The translations under genes and the position numbers were made by a program. Of a stretch of 64,000 bases of DNA, positions 18,597 through 28,196 are shown piece after piece. The notes under the pieces were generated by a model, which was given only the letters and a program-made list of their open reading frames with translations, ran no database searches and was not told where the DNA came from. The DNA comes from Arcicella rosea (GTDB lineage: Bacteria; Bacteroidota; Bacteroidia; Cytophagales; Spirosomataceae): contig NZ_JBEUMS010000009.1 in NCBI RefSeq assembly GCF_040543805.1, forward strand, positions 124,001-188,000. Reading direction: 5' to 3'. Position 1 is the first letter of the stretch. The number at the start of each line of letters is the position of its first letter.

Positions 18597-19325
18597 CTAC
18601 TTAATCCTAAAAACTGCCTTCACTTCATATCTCACTTTTATCTTCTGAACGTCGATAGTACTTTCAGGCATCACATCGGCTGACTCCGCTCTTGCCGATT
18701 TCATCATCATGTTTGAATACATCGGTGCTGGAGAATAACCATTGTCGATTTCGTAGATTTCTAATGCTTCGCCCAATTGTTCGCCAATTCCTTCTAATAA
18801 GTACTTCGCTTTTTCTTTGGCTGCTTGCAAAGCTTTAATTTTTACTTCTTTTCTCAACGCTTCTATTTTAGAATATTCGAAGCGACTGATATTTGTGGAA
18901 GCAACACCTTTATCATCTACACGTGCAATGATTCCATCAATTTTATACAAATTGGCTACTTTCACGATGTAGCTTTTACTTTCTAAAAAAGTCGTTGGTT
19001 TTTTCTTGCCAAACCATTCACGATAACCGTTGATATCGCCTACGCTGAAATTTTCTTTGGCAATGCCAGCTTCTTCAACAGCTTTTTGAAGTTGCTTTTC
19101 CAAAACCATAATATCAACTTTATTCTTGTTGTTATTATCTTTAAAATATTCTCTTAAAGTAATAGAAACATAGATTTCATCGGGTAATACTTCTTGTTCG
19201 GCACTTCCTGTTACTTCAATTTTTTTAGGTTGAGGTTTCTCTACGATTACTTGTTGAGCAGTACTTGCAAAAGCTCCTAATCCGAATGGGATAACAAGCA
19301 TTAACATTTTCGCTAATTTTTTCAT
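18597..19325 (-). CDS. periplasmic SIMPL-domain (DUF541) protein
   Basis: Exported protein of 242 aa with signal peptide MKKLAKMLMLVIPFGLGAFASTAQQ. The SIMPL/DUF541 domain begins KIEVTGSAEQEVLPDEIYVSI, the hallmark start of the family. It contains the internal segment KALQAAKEKAKYLLEGIGEQLG and closes with KIKVRYEVKAVFRI. Relatives (E. coli YggE, Brucella BP26) form periplasmic or outer-membrane oligomers tied to oxidative stress; the biochemical role is unknown. Single gene with its own terminator. Confidence 0.9.
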   Translation of the reverse strand: MKKLAKMLMLVIPFGLGAFASTAQQVIVEKPQPKKIEVTGSAEQEVLPDEIYVSITLREYFKDNNNKNKVDIMVLEKQLQKAVEEAGIAKENFSVGDINGYREWFGKKKPTTFLESKSYIVKVANLYKIDGIIARVDDKGVASTNISRFEYSKIEALRKEVKIKALQAAKEKAKYLLEGIGEQLGEALEIYEIDNGYSPAPMYSNMMMKSARAESADVMPESTIDVQKIKVRYEVKAVFRIK

Positions 19326-19466
19326 TTGATTGTTTAATTTGATTTGACAGAGAAACGTGGCTTTACTTTTAAAAGTATTACATTAACAAAAGATTAACAT
19401 TCGTTCGTAAAACGAGTTTTCAACTCGTCAATAATTAAGAATTCTTTTCCAAATGCAATCTAAGCA

Positions 19467-19507
19467 AAAAAGCCATCATTTAGGAATTACCCAAATGATG
19501 GCTTTTT
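19467..19507. terminator. terminator downstream of the GH105 gene
   Basis: AAAAAGCCATCATTT (19467-19481) pairs perfectly with 19493-19507, with an A5 and T5 border. It can act on either strand; its main client is the minus-strand GH105 gene ending at 19585. Confidence 0.85.
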
Positions 19508-19584
19508 AGAATATTACTAAAGGATGGAGAGTTTAGTAGATTACTCACTAAATCACTGATTCACTAACTGACTAACTCACAAAA

Positions 19585-20934
19585 TTATTTATTATACTGC
19601 AAAGCACTATCGTTCATAGAATACTTTCCAGATTTCATCAATTTCAGCATTTCTGCTCCTGCTAATAAAACTGGACCATAACCATGAGCCGCCAATACAT
19701 TCACTGGGCGATAATAATAAAAAGCTGGGTCAAAGCCCATTCCTGTTCCTACACAAACGCCTTCTACTTGTCCGCCAGCATTTACTTTCGTTGCTACAGC
19801 ATTCCAAGCCAATAAAGTAGCAGGACCATAAGCTTTTGCATCAAGCCATCCATTATTGATTGCTCTTGCAAAAGAATAAGCATAAATCGCTGTCGCCGAA
19901 GTTTCTAAATAAGAATCTGGACGGTCTAATAATTGATGCCAGAAGCCGCTTCCTGTTTGGTACGAAGCCAAACCTTTAGCATGCGCTCTCAACAATGCCA
20001 ATACTTCTGCACGACCAGCATGGTTTTCAGGTAAAACATCTAATAATTCAACCATCGTCAACACTGCCCAACCATTTGCACGAGCCCAGTGAAATTCTGG
20101 ATGAGTTTCCATATCTGCTACCCAACCGTGCATAAATACGTTTTTCTGGCTATTAAACATTCTTTTTGAAAACTGTGAAATCTGTTTTACCGCATCATCA
20201 AAGTAACGATTATCGCCTGTTAATTTACCCATTTGTGCTAAAGCAGGTACGCCCATGAATAAATCATCTAACCAAAGTGTATTCGCTTGTGGGCGGTTTC
20301 TAGCTAAAGTACCATCCGCAAAACGAAATTCTTTTGTACTGATATAATTCATGTAATTATCAATCAAAGGACGTAAATCTGTTTTCACAATATTACCTCT
20401 CGTCGCTTTAATCATAGCAGAACAAACTGCACCACAGTCGTCCAAAGCATGTGGCATAATTACTTGGCGAAGTCCTTTACTTTTTGGGTTTTGCTTCAAT
20501 ACTTCTTTGAAATAAGGTACTTTATCAGCCAAGAAAGTCATGCGTTTACGAGCATACTCATTGAAACGCTCATCGCCCGTTGCTTCACTTGCAGCTAACA
20601 TTCCTGAATAAGTTACGCCCCATTCGTAGCTTGTTAAGCTGAATGTTCCTCTTTCTACAACCGCACTGGTATCTATTTTGCTAAAATCTGTAATTTCTTT
20701 TTTTGTCGTGTTGCTAATTACTTTCATTGGCGTAACAGCATCTAAATACTTGTGGACTCTATTAAGTACTTGTGTTACTTCTTCCACTTTTGGTGTAGTA
20801 TAAGCCACTGGATAGTCTGGCTGTGCTGTGTGCAACATTTCAGAATGAAGCGGTTTCTGCTTTTGCTGTGCTAAAGTTGGTAAAGTAGCCAAACATAGCA
20901 ACGAGAAGAAAGAGATTTGATTAATTTTTTTCAT
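19585..20934 (-). CDS. secreted GH105/GH88-type unsaturated glycosyl hydrolase
   Basis: Exported glycoside hydrolase, 449 aa. The signal peptide MKKINQISFFSLLCLATLPTLAQ is followed by an (alpha/alpha)6 barrel of the YteR/GH105 group. Diagnostic stretches are ANTLWLDDLFMGVPALAQMG with the putative catalytic Asp, LDDCGAVCSAM, WARANGWAVLTMVELLD and LETSATAIYAYSFA. These enzymes remove unsaturated uronic residues produced by pectin or rhamnogalacturonan lyases. Divergent from the alpha-galactosidase gene at 21065, so the two probably serve plant polysaccharide breakdown together. Confidence 0.87.
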   Translation of the reverse strand: MKKINQISFFSLLCLATLPTLAQQKQKPLHSEMLHTAQPDYPVAYTTPKVEEVTQVLNRVHKYLDAVTPMKVISNTTKKEITDFSKIDTSAVVERGTFSLTSYEWGVTYSGMLAASEATGDERFNEYARKRMTFLADKVPYFKEVLKQNPKSKGLRQVIMPHALDDCGAVCSAMIKATRGNIVKTDLRPLIDNYMNYISTKEFRFADGTLARNRPQANTLWLDDLFMGVPALAQMGKLTGDNRYFDDAVKQISQFSKRMFNSQKNVFMHGWVADMETHPEFHWARANGWAVLTMVELLDVLPENHAGRAEVLALLRAHAKGLASYQTGSGFWHQLLDRPDSYLETSATAIYAYSFARAINNGWLDAKAYGPATLLAWNAVATKVNAGGQVEGVCVGTGMGFDPAFYYYRPVNVLAAHGYGPVLLAGAEMLKLMKSGKYSMNDSALQYNK

Positions 20935-21064
20935 GCTTTAATTTTATTAAGAGTGATGAAAAGATAAAGACAATACTGTACAAAATCTAATCAATTCATG
21001 ATAAGATTGGTTATTAAACTTCGTAAAAAGACTTATTTTGGCATAAATAATCTAAAAAAAGCAA

Positions 21065-23278
21065 ATGTCCAATTACTCTCCAAAAACCTTCTATGTCATT
21101 TTAGGAATCTTTTTCATCAGCTTTGGTATCAATGCCCAAAAGCTGATTACCATTCCTATCGAAACTTCACAAAATGCTTTGGTCTTTCAAACCGATAAAG
21201 ACAACCGTTTAGGAACTGTTTTCTTCGGGAAAAAACTAGCTCAATCGTCTGACTATGGCTTTATTACCAAAGAGTATAAAATCAATGATGAAAATTCAGG
21301 GATTTTTAATTCCGTTTACACGCCAAGTGGTACTTGGAATATGGTAGAACCAGCCATCGAAGTAAAACACGCCGATGGAAATTCTTCTTTGGAACTGAAA
21401 TACGTTAGTCACGAAGTAAAGAAAATTGATGACAATGTTTCTGAAACGGTGATTGTACTAAAAGACCCAGTGTATGCCCTTGAAGTACGACTTTTCTATA
21501 AAGTTTATTACAAAGAGAACGTTATAGAACAATGGTCTGTCATCAAACATCAAGAAGCCAAAAATATTACTTTGCAGAAATATGCCTCTGCTAATTTGTA
21601 TTTTATGGCAGACGATTATTACCTCAATCATTATCACGGTGGTTGGGCAAAAGAAATGAAACCCGAAGAAACTAAACTGACGGCGGGTATCAAAACGCTA
21701 GATTCTAAGTTGGGAACAAGAGCCAATTTATTTCAACCGCCAACCTTTATGTTGTCGTTCGATAAACCTGCAACCGAAGATGCTGGTAAAGTATTATTAG
21801 GAACTTTAGCTTGGTCGGGGAATTTTAAGATAGATTTTGAATTGGATACTTATCATAACCTTCGTTTGTTGGCTGGAATCAATTCGCATGCTTCTGAGTA
21901 TTCGTTGGCAAGTAATCAAGATTTTAAAACGCCTTCTTTTATTTTTACTTTCTCGGAAAATGGCAAAGGCGAAGCCAGTAGAAATATGCACAATTGGGCA
22001 AGAAAGTATAGGATTTTGGATGGCGAAGGCTCAAGACTTACTTTATTGAACAACTGGGAAGCTACTTATTTTGATTTTGACGAACCCAAATTGACGAAAC
22101 TTTTTAAAGATGGGAAAAAATTAGGCGTAGATATGTTTTTATTGGATGATGGTTGGTTTGCCAATAAATATCCAAGAAATGGCGATGCTGCAGGTTTAGG
22201 AGATTGGCAAGAAAATCGCAAAAAATTGCCCAATGGAATTGGTTACTTGGTAAAAGAAGCAACAAAAGCAGGCATTAAATTTGGGATTTGGGTTGAACCT
22301 GAAATGGTAAATCCGAAATCTGAATTATACGAAAAACACCTTGATTGGGTAATTCGTGAACCTCAGCGACCAGAACATTATTTCAGAAATCAATTACCCT
22401 TAGATTTGTCGAATCCAGAAGTACAAGATTTTGTATATGGCGTCATTGATAATCTTTTTACCAAAAACCCCGAAATAGCCTTTATCAAATGGGATTGCAA
22501 TGCGGTTGTTTACAATGCTCATTCTGCTTATTTAGAGAAAAAAGGATTACCACAAACACATCTTTATGTAGAATATGTGCGAGGTTTATATAAAGTATTA
22601 GAAAAAATCAGAGCGAAATATCCTAAAGTACCGATGATGTTATGTTCTGGTGGAGGTGGTAGAGTCGATTATGAAGCCTTGAAATACTTCACTGAATTTT
22701 GGGTAAGCGATAATACCGACCCACTTGAAAGAGTATTTATGCAGTGGGAATATTCCTATTTTTATCCTGCCATTGCTCAGTGTAATCACATTACAGATTG
22801 GAGTAAAGTTGGCATTAAATACCGCACTGACGTTGCGATGATGGGTAAAATGGGTTACGATATTGTAGTCAGTCATTTATCAGAAAAGGAATTAGAATTT
22901 AGTCAGCAAGCATTGGCGAATTATAAAAGAATCAGCGATGTTGTTTGGCATGGCGATTTGTATCGTCTGAAAAATCCTTGGGAAAATCCTTATGCTTCTT
23001 TGATGTTTAGCAATGCAACACAAGACCACGCTGTGATGTTTTCTTATTTAACGACCAACCGTTACGATGGTGTTTACAGTGTTACTCCTGTAAAACTGAA
23101 AGGATTAGACCCAAAAAAGAAGTATAAAATTCAAGAAATAAATGTCTATCCTGATACAAAATCAAGCATTGCCAAAGACCTTGTGTATTCTGGAGATTAT
23201 TTAATGACCATAGGTTTGAATCCTAATATTACTTTAAGAAGAACAAGTGTAGTGTTGGAATTGACGGAAGTGAAATAA
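21065..23278 (+). CDS. secreted alpha-galactosidase, GH36
   Basis: Exported glycoside hydrolase of family GH36, 737 aa, normal size. An N-terminal signal-like segment (TFYVILGIFFISFGINAQ) leads into a beta-sandwich domain, then a TIM barrel. The catalytic nucleophile is Asp477 in FIKWDCN and the acid/base Asp549 is in VSDNTDP; the substrate-contact loop is LLDDGWFANKYPRN. It cleaves terminal alpha-galactosyl residues, for example from galactomannan or raffinose-type sugars, in the periplasm or outside. Its start is 130 bp from the divergent GH105 gene, which suggests a shared regulatory region. Confidence 0.93.
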   Translation: MSNYSPKTFYVILGIFFISFGINAQKLITIPIETSQNALVFQTDKDNRLGTVFFGKKLAQSSDYGFITKEYKINDENSGIFNSVYTPSGTWNMVEPAIEVKHADGNSSLELKYVSHEVKKIDDNVSETVIVLKDPVYALEVRLFYKVYYKENVIEQWSVIKHQEAKNITLQKYASANLYFMADDYYLNHYHGGWAKEMKPEETKLTAGIKTLDSKLGTRANLFQPPTFMLSFDKPATEDAGKVLLGTLAWSGNFKIDFELDTYHNLRLLAGINSHASEYSLASNQDFKTPSFIFTFSENGKGEASRNMHNWARKYRILDGEGSRLTLLNNWEATYFDFDEPKLTKLFKDGKKLGVDMFLLDDGWFANKYPRNGDAAGLGDWQENRKKLPNGIGYLVKEATKAGIKFGIWVEPEMVNPKSELYEKHLDWVIREPQRPEHYFRNQLPLDLSNPEVQDFVYGVIDNLFTKNPEIAFIKWDCNAVVYNAHSAYLEKKGLPQTHLYVEYVRGLYKVLEKIRAKYPKVPMMLCSGGGGRVDYEALKYFTEFWVSDNTDPLERVFMQWEYSYFYPAIAQCNHITDWSKVGIKYRTDVAMMGKMGYDIVVSHLSEKELEFSQQALANYKRISDVVWHGDLYRLKNPWENPYASLMFSNATQDHAVMFSYLTTNRYDGVYSVTPVKLKGLDPKKKYKIQEINVYPDTKSSIAKDLVYSGDYLMTIGLNPNITLRRTSVVLELTEVK

Positions 23279-23344
23279 TTTTGTATTTTGAGTAATGAGC
23301 TAAAAATCATAGATTCACAATTGGATTAAGAATTGTCATCCTTA

Positions 23345-23374
23345 GCGGTTGCCTTTTGATATGCAGGCAACCGC
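23345..23374. repeat. short palindromic repeat related to the MITE-like core
   Basis: GCGGTTGCC (23345-23353) pairs with GGCAACCGC (23366-23374) and is followed by AAAGGG. The core matches the stem of the elements at 13764 and 24841, so this is probably a shortened or decayed copy. It lies just after the GH36 gene and may also serve as a terminator hairpin. Confidence 0.5.
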
Positions 23375-23481
23375 AAAGGGTATCAACAATTAGAAAGAAT
23401 ATCTAGTAATCAATTATTTTAAACCGAATCGACTGTTCGCTCACAACTCATCATTCACAATTCACAACTTCTAAATCATTT

Positions 23482-24813
23482 ATGTTCAAACTCAATCGCT
23501 ATGAAGTCAGTCTGACGCTAAGGGTACTTTTACTTTTGGGAAGTATTACTTTGGCGGCTTTTTGTATCGTAAACGATAAGTTTACTTTACTCTTTTTTAT
23601 CGGATTGGTGCTGTTTTTTCAGATTTTGAGTTTTGTTCAATTCATCAATAAAACCAATACCGAACTAACTCAATTTATTGAAGCGGTTCAATACAGAGAT
23701 TTCTCCTTACAATTTGCCGAAAAAAATGCACCTGTTTCGGTTCGGCAATTGAGAAGAGCTTTCAACCAAATCAATGGTACTTTCAAACAACTTTCTTCTG
23801 AACGAGAAGAACAATATCAATATCTTCAAAAAATATTGGAGCTGGTGGATACTGGAATACTCTCTTATGACCAAAATGGAGAAGTAGGCTGGATGAACGA
23901 GGCTTTTAAAAAGATGTTAAGTATTCCTTATTTAAGAAATATTTCTTCTTTAGAAAAACGAAATCTTTTTGTTTTTCAGGCAATTGTTTCTTTAAAAAGT
24001 GGAGAGAATCAATTGGTGAAAATAGACCATAAACAGGTTTTGTTAGCCAAAACTACTTTTATGAACGAAGGGAAATTAACACATCTAATCGCCTTCCAAA
24101 ACGTAAATGAAGCCATTGAAGATACCGAAGCACAAGCCTATCAGAAGTTATTGAGAGTAATGACGCACGAAATTATGAATTCTGTTGCTCCGATTGCCTC
24201 TTTGGCAGAAACGATGGAAGGACGATTGAAAAGTGGCGAAAATCCAAATCCAGCCAATAAACAATTATTAGAAGACATTACTTTGGGTGTTTCAACCATC
24301 AAGAAACGAAGTGCCAATTTGTTGAAATTTGCCGATACTTATCGACAATTAGCAAAGGTTTCTATTACTTCATTCTCCACTTTTTACATTCGAGATTTGT
24401 TTGAAAGTGTAGAGATTCTGCTTGAAAATCAGATTGAACAAAAGAACATTGAATTTGATGTAATTCTAAAAGATTTTGATTTACAAATAGAAGGCGATTT
24501 GGCTCTGATAGAACAAGTAATTATCAATTTGATGATTAATGCAATAGATGCTGTTAAAGAATCTGATAATCCACAGATTCAAATCGGAGCGTATTTGAAC
24601 CCACAAGAAAAAGTAGTGATTGAAGTAAAAGACAATGGTATAGGTATGTCGGCAGAATTGATGGATAAAATTTTTGTACCATTTTTTACTTCAAAAACCA
24701 ATGGTTCGGGCATTGGTTTAAGTTTGTCAAAACAAATTATGGCATTGCATAAAGGTAGTATCACGGTCAATTCAGTAGAAGGGCAGGGGACTATTTTTAG
24801 ATTGGTGTTTTAA
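23482..24813 (+). CDS. NtrB-like sensor histidine kinase
   Basis: Membrane-bound histidine kinase, 443 aa. Two N-terminal hydrophobic segments (residues about 12-48) sit with almost no periplasmic loop, so it probably senses a membrane or cytoplasmic signal. They are followed by a HAMP-like linker, a PAS-like domain (QKILELVDTGILSYDQNGEV), a phospho-acceptor His229 in VMTHEIMNSVAPI, and the ATPase boxes NLMINAIDAV, DNGIGMS and GSGIGLSLS. This kinase type normally sits beside an NtrC-family regulator. The likely partner is at 4722-6089, about 17 kb away. Confidence 0.9.
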   Translation: MFKLNRYEVSLTLRVLLLLGSITLAAFCIVNDKFTLLFFIGLVLFFQILSFVQFINKTNTELTQFIEAVQYRDFSLQFAEKNAPVSVRQLRRAFNQINGTFKQLSSEREEQYQYLQKILELVDTGILSYDQNGEVGWMNEAFKKMLSIPYLRNISSLEKRNLFVFQAIVSLKSGENQLVKIDHKQVLLAKTTFMNEGKLTHLIAFQNVNEAIEDTEAQAYQKLLRVMTHEIMNSVAPIASLAETMEGRLKSGENPNPANKQLLEDITLGVSTIKKRSANLLKFADTYRQLAKVSITSFSTFYIRDLFESVEILLENQIEQKNIEFDVILKDFDLQIEGDLALIEQVIINLMINAIDAVKESDNPQIQIGAYLNPQEKVVIEVKDNGIGMSAELMDKIFVPFFTSKTNGSGIGLSLSKQIMALHKGSITVNSVEGQGTIFRLVF

Positions 24814-24840
24814 TCTAAAGTACTCATAATTAGTCCTGCA

Positions 24841-24983
24841 CTAAGGTTTAGCTTTGTCTTTAAAGCTGATTTGATGTAGCGGCAAACCCTTGCGGTTGCC
24901 GTTTTGAGTGCGGCAACCGCAAGGGTTTGCCGCTACAAAAATATTAATTTAAGAAATATTTGAACAAAATTAAATCCTTCGTA
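24841..24983. mobile_element. palindromic MITE-like element, copy 2
   Basis: The central hairpin has a perfect 26-bp stem (24876-24901 with 24911-24936) and a TTTTGAGTG loop, essentially the same core as copy 1. The right terminus AATCCTTCGTA (24973-24983) is the exact complement of copy 1's left end TACGAAGGATT. The left terminus is degraded. It lies between the kinase and M20 peptidase genes. Confidence 0.72.
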
Positions 24984-25006
24984 CAATACTAACTCACACT
25001 TCATCC

Positions 25007-26539
25007 ATGAAACGCTACTTTTTACTTATTTTATTATCAATCAATGTCTTAACGGTTTTTGCTCAAAGTACTTTGGTCGATAAAACTCGTTCATTTCGTC
25101 AAGCGAATGAGCATCAACTTCTTCATGAATTTATGGGTTTGTTGTCTATTCCCAATGTCGTTTATGATACTGTCGGTATTCAAAAAACGGCAAATTATAT
25201 CGTGAAAATGATGGAAGACAGAGGCATTAAAACTCAAAAATTAGATGCCAAAACCAAAGGCGTTCCTCCAGCTATTTATGGTGAAGTAATCGTGCCAAAT
25301 GCTACAAAAACCTTAGTGTTTTATGCACATTATGATGGTCAGCCAGTGAATCCTAATCAATGGGCGGAGGGAATAAAACCTTTTGAAGCGGTTTTCTTGG
25401 ATGCTTCTTTAGAAAAAGGTGGTAAAATTATTGATGTTCCAAAAGCTTCTGAAAGCATTAATCCTGAATGGAGAATTTATGGTAGAAGTGCTTCAGATGA
25501 TAAAGCGGGCGTGTTTACCATTTTATCGGCTTATCAAGCCATGACTAAAATGGGTATCAAACCTTCTGTAAATTTAAAGTTCTTTTTTGAAGGCGAAGAA
25601 GAAGCTGGCTCTACTCATTTAGAAGAAATTCTAGCAAAACATAAAGACAAACTCAATGCCGACCTTTGGGTTATTTGCGATGGCCCCGTTCATCAATCTG
25701 GACGAAAACAAGTAGTGTTTGGGGTACGTGGTGACGTAAATATGGAAGTAAAAGTATTTGCTTCGAAGCGCCCTTTACATAGCGGACATTATGGAAACTG
25801 GGCGCCTAATCCCGCTAATTTATTGGTGAATTTATTGGCAACGATGAAGGATACCAAAGGCAAAGTATTGATTAAAGGTTTTTATGATGATGTTACTCCT
25901 TTATCAGCTTTAGAAAAACAGGCTTTAGCCAACATTCCTCCGCCCGACGAGCAAATGAGAAATGAATTGGGTTTTGTGCGTGCCGAAGGCGATGGTAAAT
26001 CGCTTGCTGAATTAATTAGTTTGCCTTCTTTAAATATCAATGGAATCGCTAGTGCGAACGTGGGTAAAATGGTGGCGAATATCATTCCTACTTCTGCAAC
26101 GGCGGCTTTAGATTTGCGATTGGTATTAGGAAATGATGCTCAACGACAAGTTCAAAAGGTAATCGAACATATCAAATCTCAAGGTTATTATGTAACTACC
26201 AACGAGAGTATTACTGATGAAGAAAGATTAAAATATCCACTCATTGCTCGTGTACAAGCCAAAGATGGTTATAATGCTCAACGCACTAAAATGGATTTAC
26301 CCATCGCACAGCTTATTATCAAAGCAGTACAAAGTACTTCTAAAGAAAACATCGTTTTGATGCCAAGTTCGGGGGGAAGTTTGCCTTTGTATTTATTTGA
26401 TAAACATTTATCAACACCAACAATTACAGTTCCTATTGCCAATCATGATAATAATCAGCATGCTGAAAATGAAAATATCAGAATCCAGAATTTATGGAGT
26501 GGGCTTGAAACCTATGTTGCTTTGATGAGTATTCAATAA
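25007..26539 (+). CDS. secreted M20 family dipeptidase/metallopeptidase
   Basis: Exported zinc peptidase, 510 aa, with signal peptide MKRYFLLILLSINVLTVFAQ. M20 metal-binding segments: FYAHYDGQPVNPNQW (His and Asp), GRSASDDKAG (bridging Asp), FEGEEEAGS (catalytic and metal Glu) and a late His in TVPIANHDNNQHAEN. The dimerisation/lid domain falls in the middle around RPLHSGHYGNW. Family members are carnosinase- or PepV-like dipeptidases, here probably periplasmic. Preceded by a palindromic element and followed by a tandem repeat array. Confidence 0.9.
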   Translation: MKRYFLLILLSINVLTVFAQSTLVDKTRSFRQANEHQLLHEFMGLLSIPNVVYDTVGIQKTANYIVKMMEDRGIKTQKLDAKTKGVPPAIYGEVIVPNATKTLVFYAHYDGQPVNPNQWAEGIKPFEAVFLDASLEKGGKIIDVPKASESINPEWRIYGRSASDDKAGVFTILSAYQAMTKMGIKPSVNLKFFFEGEEEAGSTHLEEILAKHKDKLNADLWVICDGPVHQSGRKQVVFGVRGDVNMEVKVFASKRPLHSGHYGNWAPNPANLLVNLLATMKDTKGKVLIKGFYDDVTPLSALEKQALANIPPPDEQMRNELGFVRAEGDGKSLAELISLPSLNINGIASANVGKMVANIIPTSATAALDLRLVLGNDAQRQVQKVIEHIKSQGYYVTTNESITDEERLKYPLIARVQAKDGYNAQRTKMDLPIAQLIIKAVQSTSKENIVLMPSSGGSLPLYLFDKHLSTPTITVPIANHDNNQHAENENIRIQNLWSGLETYVALMSIQ

Positions 26540-26569
26540 GATAAGAATGATGATACAAAGTGCATCATC

Positions 26570-26779
26570 GTTGATACAAATTATATAAAGCTTCATGCTT
26601 TGAGTATCATCGTTGATGTAAATTATATAAAGCTTCATGCTTTGAGTATCATCGTTGATATAAATTATATAAAGTTTCATGCTCTGAGTATCATCGTTGA
26701 TGTAAATTATATAAAGCTTCATGCTTTGAGTATCATCGTTGATATAAATTATATGAAGCTTCATGCTTTGAGTATCATT
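26570..26779. repeat. tandem array, 42-bp period, five copies
   Basis: Units start at 26570, 26612, 26654, 26696 and 26738 with exact 42-base spacing. They differ by only a few bases (GTTGAT(A/G)(C/T)AAATTATATAA then AGCTTCATGCTTTGAGTATCATC). Each unit is itself a weak palindrome of two 21-base halves and contains AAAGC-TTCAT-GCTTT. A degenerate partial unit precedes the array. Because 42 is a multiple of three, both strands stay open; these frames are not considered genes. Confidence 0.9.
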
Positions 26780-26872
26780 AGTAATATCAAATTGTGTTTG
26801 GTTTAAATCATTACGATAGCATTTCCCTAAAAGAGTATTATCTTTAAACATCCAAAATCAAACCATCTAAAT

Positions 26873-28102
26873 ATGAAAAAGCGTCATCAAGTACTGCTTG
26901 TACTTGCTATTCTTTCTGTCATCACTTTCCTCGACCGAATCGCATTTTCCACCGCAGGCGAGCGTATCACTAAAGAATTAGGATTAACTGCCGTACAATG
27001 GGGTTGGATTTTGGGCTCTTTTACTTTGGCTTATGCACTTTTTGAAATTCCTACTGGTTTATTGGGCGATAGAATCGGGGCAAAATCAGTATTGATTAGA
27101 GTCGTTCTTTGGTGGTCTTTTTTTACGATATTAACAGGATTCTCTACAGGTTTTGCCATGCTTTTGGTAGTTAGGTTTTTGTTTGGCATTGGCGAAGCTG
27201 GAGCATATCCGAATATAGCCATTGCTTTAGCAAAATGGTTTCCTGCCAACGAACGTGGACAAGCACAAGCCATTATCTGGGGGGCTTCTCGCTTAGGTGC
27301 GGGCTTAACACCATTGGTCGTCATTCCGATTCAACAAAGCTATGGCTGGGAAGCATCTTTTTATGTATTAGGTTTTGTAGGTGTAATTTGGGTAATCTTT
27401 TGGCAGTTCTGGCATAAAGAAGAACCCACAGATGCTAAGGATATTTCAGCAGATGAATTAAAAGAAATTCTTGCCAAACGACAATTAGATAATCATGGAG
27501 CGAAGACTTCAATTTTCAAGTTATTACAAAACAAAAATCTAGGTTATTTAATGGCGATGTATGCCTGCTATGCCACAGGAGTATATTTCTTTCAAACTTG
27601 GTTGCCAAAATATTTACAACAAGGTAGAGGTGTCAGTGAAAATGAATTGAAACTTATCGGTTCAGCGCCGTTTTTATTGGCTGCTTTGGGTTGTTTCTTA
27701 GGTGGTTTTTTGAGCGATATTGCTGTAAAAAAGTATGGTAAAAAATGGGGAAGAAGAATTGTTCCTATCGTCGGTTTAGGTATTTCAGGAATATGTTTAG
27801 TTGTTTCTGCTTTAACGATAAATAATACGATAGCCATTATTTTACTCTCTTTAGGAATGGCTTTTATGGATGTTACTGCGCCCGTAGCATGGGCTGTTTC
27901 AATGGATATTGGTGGAACAAGAAGTGGTTCGATTTCAGGAGCAATGAATTCCGCAGGTTTACTCGCAGCCTATTTTAGTACAGTAAGTTTTGGCTATTTA
28001 GCGACTAATTTTGGCTATAATTTTCCTGTATTACTGTTAGGAATCATTGTAATGATTGGTGCATTTTTGTGGTTGAAAATTAATGCAGAAGAAACGATAT
28101 AG
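26873..28102 (+). CDS. MFS transporter, anion:cation symporter (ACS) type
   Basis: Twelve-helix inner-membrane symporter, 409 aa. Features of the ACS branch (glucarate, galactonate, hexuronate and sialate carriers) are TFLDRIAFSTAGERI in helix 1, GLLGDRIGAKSVL as motif A and RFLFGIGEAGAYPNIA in helix 4. A sugar-acid substrate would fit the neighbouring pectin-type GH105 hydrolase, but this is inference. The downstream molybdopterin enzyme starts 94 bp later on the same strand. Confidence 0.85.
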   Translation: MKKRHQVLLVLAILSVITFLDRIAFSTAGERITKELGLTAVQWGWILGSFTLAYALFEIPTGLLGDRIGAKSVLIRVVLWWSFFTILTGFSTGFAMLLVVRFLFGIGEAGAYPNIAIALAKWFPANERGQAQAIIWGASRLGAGLTPLVVIPIQQSYGWEASFYVLGFVGVIWVIFWQFWHKEEPTDAKDISADELKEILAKRQLDNHGAKTSIFKLLQNKNLGYLMAMYACYATGVYFFQTWLPKYLQQGRGVSENELKLIGSAPFLLAALGCFLGGFLSDIAVKKYGKKWGRRIVPIVGLGISGICLVVSALTINNTIAIILLSLGMAFMDVTAPVAWAVSMDIGGTRSGSISGAMNSAGLLAAYFSTVSFGYLATNFGYNFPVLLLGIIVMIGAFLWLKINAEETI

Positions 28103-28196
28103 CAGAAATCTTGATTATAATATCAGCGTACCTTTTCTGCGCAAATCAGTGGATTCAAAAACAGACAAAAAAGCTTAATGCTAAAAAAATACTAAG

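Noticed and set aside
26492..26851. Minus-strand frame of 119 aa with repeats INDDTQSMKLYII, and the plus-strand 68-aa frame at 26600-26806
   Set aside because: Both are products of the 42-bp tandem array: a period that is a multiple of three stays open. They have no start context or domain and overlap each other on opposite strands.
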